Assembly (NCBI GenBank): GCA_011390235.1 | Contig: JAABSS010000491.1 | Location: 1 to 8,430 of the forward strand | Source: Desulfotignum sp. | Lineage (GTDB): Bacteria > Desulfobacterota > Desulfobacteria > Desulfobacterales > Desulfobacteraceae | Length of the DNA: 8,430 nucleotides | Reading direction: 5' to 3' | Part shown: positions 6,573-8,430 of the stretch, piece after piece | Numbering within the stretch: the stretch's first letter is position 1 | How the letters are laid out: every line of letters begins with the position of its first letter | Position numbers and translations under genes: made by a program | Notes under the pieces: generated by a model | What the model was told of the DNA's origin: nothing | The model's input: only the letters and a program-made list of their open reading frames with translations | Database searches by the model: none

Positions 6573-8015
6573 ATGGGACAGTTTTTTTACCACTTTTTCG
6601 GCATCGGGTGGCAGGGATTTCTTGATATAGCATTGAACAGCTACATCCTGTTCCGGCTTTACGTGCTTTTTCGGGGAACCAATGTACTACGGGTGCTGTT
6701 CGCCATGGGTATATTCTGGGTCCTCAGGCAGGTGGCTGTTTCCATGGGACTGATTGTCACCAGCTGGGCCATGCAGGGTGTTATTGCCGTTGCCGCCCTG
6801 GTTATTATCATTGTGTTCCGCAATGAAATATCCTCCGTGCTCCAGACCAGAGATCTGAAATCCTTTTTCTGGGGTATTCCCCGGTATCAGCGCAAAACCC
6901 CTGTGGGTATTATTGTTGAAAGTGTTTATGAACTGGCAAGAAAAAAAATCGGGGCATTGGTTGTTCTTCCCCTGAACAAGGGGTTGGAAAGTGTTGTGCA
7001 AAAGGGGATCGTCTGGCAGGGGAAACTTTCCAAAGAGATGCTGGTCAGTATTTTCTGGGAAGATAATCCGGTCCATGACGGTGCGGCCGTTATTCAAGGA
7101 GACAGGATTACGGATGTTGGTGTGATTCTTCCCCTTTCAAAGCGTACAGACCTGCCTTCATATTTTGGTACCCGGCACAGGGCAGCCGTTGGTTTGACCG
7201 AACAAACCGATGCCCTGGTAATTGTGGTTTCAGAAGAACGCGGCAAAATTACCCTGGTCAAGGACAATCGGGTATATGATATTAATGACAGCACAGTCCT
7301 TGAAAAACTGCTCACCAGACATGCCGGCGACGATACTTCCTCCACAGGATTAAAAAAGCACACCCGGGAACTTGCCGCAGCCGCAGTCATCTGTCTGATC
7401 TGTGTAACCGGACTGTGGCTCAGTTTTTCCAGGGGAATGGAAACCCTTGCCACCCATGATATTCCGGTGGAATTTATCAAATCAGATCAGAATATGGAAA
7501 TTTTTTCCTCTACATCAAGCAATGTCAAGCTTCTGCTCAGTGGTTCCAGGCCCTTGATCAGATCTTTGCAGTCTGACCGGATAAATGTCAAGCTGAACCT
7601 GAACGATACTGTTCCGGGCATCAACAAACTGGCTGTCAGCCGGAACGATGTTACGCTGCCCCCGGGCATTGTGGTCAAAAATATCGATCCTTCTTTGATC
7701 GAGGTGTTTGTTGATGTGCCGGTCAAAAAGGAGCTTTCCATTCAGCCTTTCTGGACCGGCCGGCTTTCCCCGGACCTGATCATGACCCAGTCAATAGCAT
7801 CACCGGAAAATATCAGCGTCATCGGCCCCCACCAGGTTCTCAAAAAGATAGAGACCCTGTTTACAGAACCTCTTTTTCTGGATGGTATAACAGCTTCCGG
7901 TAGTCTGTCTGCCCAGATTGCCCTGCATCCGAAGACCATAAGGCCAGAAGATCAGAAAAAGGGCAGGGTCCAGGTGGAATATACGATCCAAAAGCGTGAG
8001 ACAATGTCTCCGTAA
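6573..8015 (+). CDS. cdaA: Membrane diadenylate cyclase (CdaA/DAC type) fused to YbbR-like domains
   Basis: This 480-aa protein should condense two ATP into cyclic di-AMP at the inner face of the membrane. The N-terminus follows the CdaA plan, with about three hydrophobic helices (roughly 15-34, 39-59 and 62-82) and then the DAC domain (about 90-245). Catalytic motifs are intact: HDGAAVI with DGA at 169-171, and FGTRHRAAVGLTE with RHR at 201-203. Canonical CdaA ends near residue 270. Here a fourth hydrophobic helix (about 266-286) leads into some 190 residues resembling two YbbR units (about 294-385 and 390-475), predicted to lie outside the membrane. In Firmicutes the YbbR protein CdaR is a separate gene next to cdaA and modulates it, so this is a natural fusion of enzyme and regulator. 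The start follows the DUF2914 stop by 6 nt with no clear Shine-Dalgarno, suggesting coupling. glmM, the usual neighbour in Firmicutes, is not present. The DAC call is very secure and the YbbR call is good. Confidence 0.9.
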   Translation: MGQFFYHFFGIGWQGFLDIALNSYILFRLYVLFRGTNVLRVLFAMGIFWVLRQVAVSMGLIVTSWAMQGVIAVAALVIIIVFRNEISSVLQTRDLKSFFWGIPRYQRKTPVGIIVESVYELARKKIGALVVLPLNKGLESVVQKGIVWQGKLSKEMLVSIFWEDNPVHDGAAVIQGDRITDVGVILPLSKRTDLPSYFGTRHRAAVGLTEQTDALVIVVSEERGKITLVKDNRVYDINDSTVLEKLLTRHAGDDTSSTGLKKHTRELAAAAVICLICVTGLWLSFSRGMETLATHDIPVEFIKSDQNMEIFSSTSSNVKLLLSGSRPLIRSLQSDRINVKLNLNDTVPGINKLAVSRNDVTLPPGIVVKNIDPSLIEVFVDVPVKKELSIQPFWTGRLSPDLIMTQSIASPENISVIGPHQVLKKIETLFTEPLFLDGITASGSLSAQIALHPKTIRPEDQKKGRVQVEYTIQKRETMSP

Positions 8016-8034
8016 AAAGGGGTTTCAGGTTTTT

Positions 8035-8054
8035 CCAGCACGGTGTGCGGTTTT
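8035..8054 (+). terminator. Weak candidate terminator after the cyclase-YbbR gene
   Basis: The sequence GCAC-GGT-GTGC, extended by CC/GG across a bulged A, is followed by only four T residues (8051-8054). It lies 20 nt after the cyclase stop and before the convergent small gene. The stem is short and the T-run is poor, so it may terminate inefficiently or be chance. No better terminator is visible in the 46-nt gap. Confidence 0.2.
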
Positions 8055-8061
8055 GCCCGGC

Positions 8062-8226
8062 TTATGATTTGTGCTGCTTTTTGTCATCTTTTTTCAAACC
8101 GGCCCTGCCATCATCACAGGCATCCTGTGCCGGTTCGTTGGGCCTTGCATGTTCAGCAAATTCAAAGGCCTGGGTACACACATCCAGATCAGCCGCTTTG
8201 TCGTTTTTTTTGTCATCTTTCGTCAT
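8062..8226 (-). CDS. Small hypothetical protein, 54 aa
   Basis: This small gene reads MTKDDKKNDKAADLDVCTQAF at its start and ends in KKDDKKQHKS before a TAA stop. I do not recognise it. It is highly charged and hydrophilic, with nearly mirrored Lys/Asp-rich tails (DDKK near both ends) around a central part containing Cys17 and Cys37; it has no signal peptide or membrane segment. Support for it being real comes from a good ribosome site (GAGGTG, 5 nt before the ATG) and from lying 15 nt downstream of another minus-strand gene with which it likely forms an operon. Plus-strand reading frames over the same bases lack ribosome sites. It may be a small cytoplasmic accessory protein, but no function can be assigned. 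Confidence 0.6.
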   Translation of the reverse strand: MTKDDKKNDKAADLDVCTQAFEFAEHARPNEPAQDACDDGRAGLKKDDKKQHKS

Positions 8227-8241
8227 TTTAACACCTCACTC

Positions 8242-8430
8242 TCACGGCATTCTGTCGATGCTGTCTTTTAGCTGGTTGATTTCAATGCCCAGACTCACGC
8301 ACTGCTTTCCTTTCATGCACAAGTCGGCATCACCGGGCTCAAGAAAGGTTTTGAGTTCTTTTTTGTCTTTTTTCAGATAAACTTTCCAGCGGTCATTTGC
8401 ATCATCATAATCCACATTCACATCAATACC
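8242..8430 (-). CDS. C-terminal part of an unknown gene, cut by the window edge
   Basis: Read on the minus strand from the window edge, an open frame of 62 codons runs to a TGA at 8242-8244 and continues beyond the window. The visible protein begins GIDVNVDYDDANDRWKVYLK and contains a CMKGKQC segment (two cysteines five residues apart) near the middle, then an amphipathic C-terminal helix ending in SIDRMP. The composition, with alternating acidic/aromatic and Lys-rich strands, looks like a genuine small soluble protein. It is not one I can name. It precedes the 54-aa gene by 15 nt, so the two are probably co-transcribed. The start codon and full length are not visible. Confidence 0.6.
   Translation of the reverse strand, partial: GIDVNVDYDDANDRWKVYLKKDKKELKTFLEPGDADLCMKGKQCVSLGIEINQLKDSIDRMP

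Noticed and set aside
8043..8380. Several plus-strand open frames after the cyclase gene (up to 111 codons)
   Set aside because: They have no ribosome sites and give Ser/Phe/His-rich translations typical of the complement of Lys/Asp-rich genes; the minus-strand frames have a good ribosome site and sensible composition.

Overview
This 8.4 kb window is chromosomal DNA of a Gram-negative bacterium, with ordinary compact gene packing. The gene content (Cache-type chemoreceptor, DUF2914 protein, a diadenylate cyclase fused to YbbR-like domains, a FOXRED1-like oxidoreductase) and the codon style resemble sulfate-reducing Desulfobacterota such as Desulfobacter, Desulfotignum or Desulfobacula. That assignment is an inference from recollection of similar proteins, not a database result. 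I see no phage, transposon, CRISPR, rRNA or tRNA signatures.

Layout. Bases 1-218 are an AT-rich regulatory region with a 12-bp palindrome (TTGGTATACCAA), a degenerate second copy and a plausible sigma-70 promoter. They lead into a FAD-dependent oxidoreductase (219-1397, +). A strong sigma-70-type promoter (1473-1500) then drives a two-gene unit: a dCache/HAMP methyl-accepting chemotaxis protein (1577-3580, +), and an exported, possibly lipid-anchored N-acetylmuramoyl-L-alanine amidase with three C-terminal repeats (3580-4893, +). The stop and start codons of these two overlap. The amidase converges tail-to-tail, with a 4-nt overlap, on a type II-fold L-asparaginase without a signal peptide (4890-5891, -). 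A divergent intergenic region (5892-6110) with further TTGG/CCAA inverted repeats separates the asparaginase from the next operon. That operon encodes a secreted DUF2914 protein (6111-6566, +) and, 6 nt downstream, a membrane-bound CdaA-type diadenylate cyclase fused to a transmembrane helix and YbbR-like domains (6573-8015, +). At the right edge two small minus-strand genes of unknown function, 15 nt apart, point toward the cyclase: a 54-aa protein (8062-8226) and the 3' end of another gene (8242 to the window edge).

How the genes may work together. The chemoreceptor and amidase are probably translationally coupled. The cyclase-YbbR fusion would make c-di-AMP, a nucleotide linked to cell-envelope and osmotic homeostasis in other bacteria. 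The related TTGGTA half-sites in front of the oxidoreductase and the asparaginase suggest, weakly, that one GntR/FadR-type regulator controls two catabolic genes. The features most worth following up are the cyclase-YbbR fusion, the triple-repeat amidase coupled to a chemoreceptor, and the palindromic operators. No clearly new defence or mobile system is visible.
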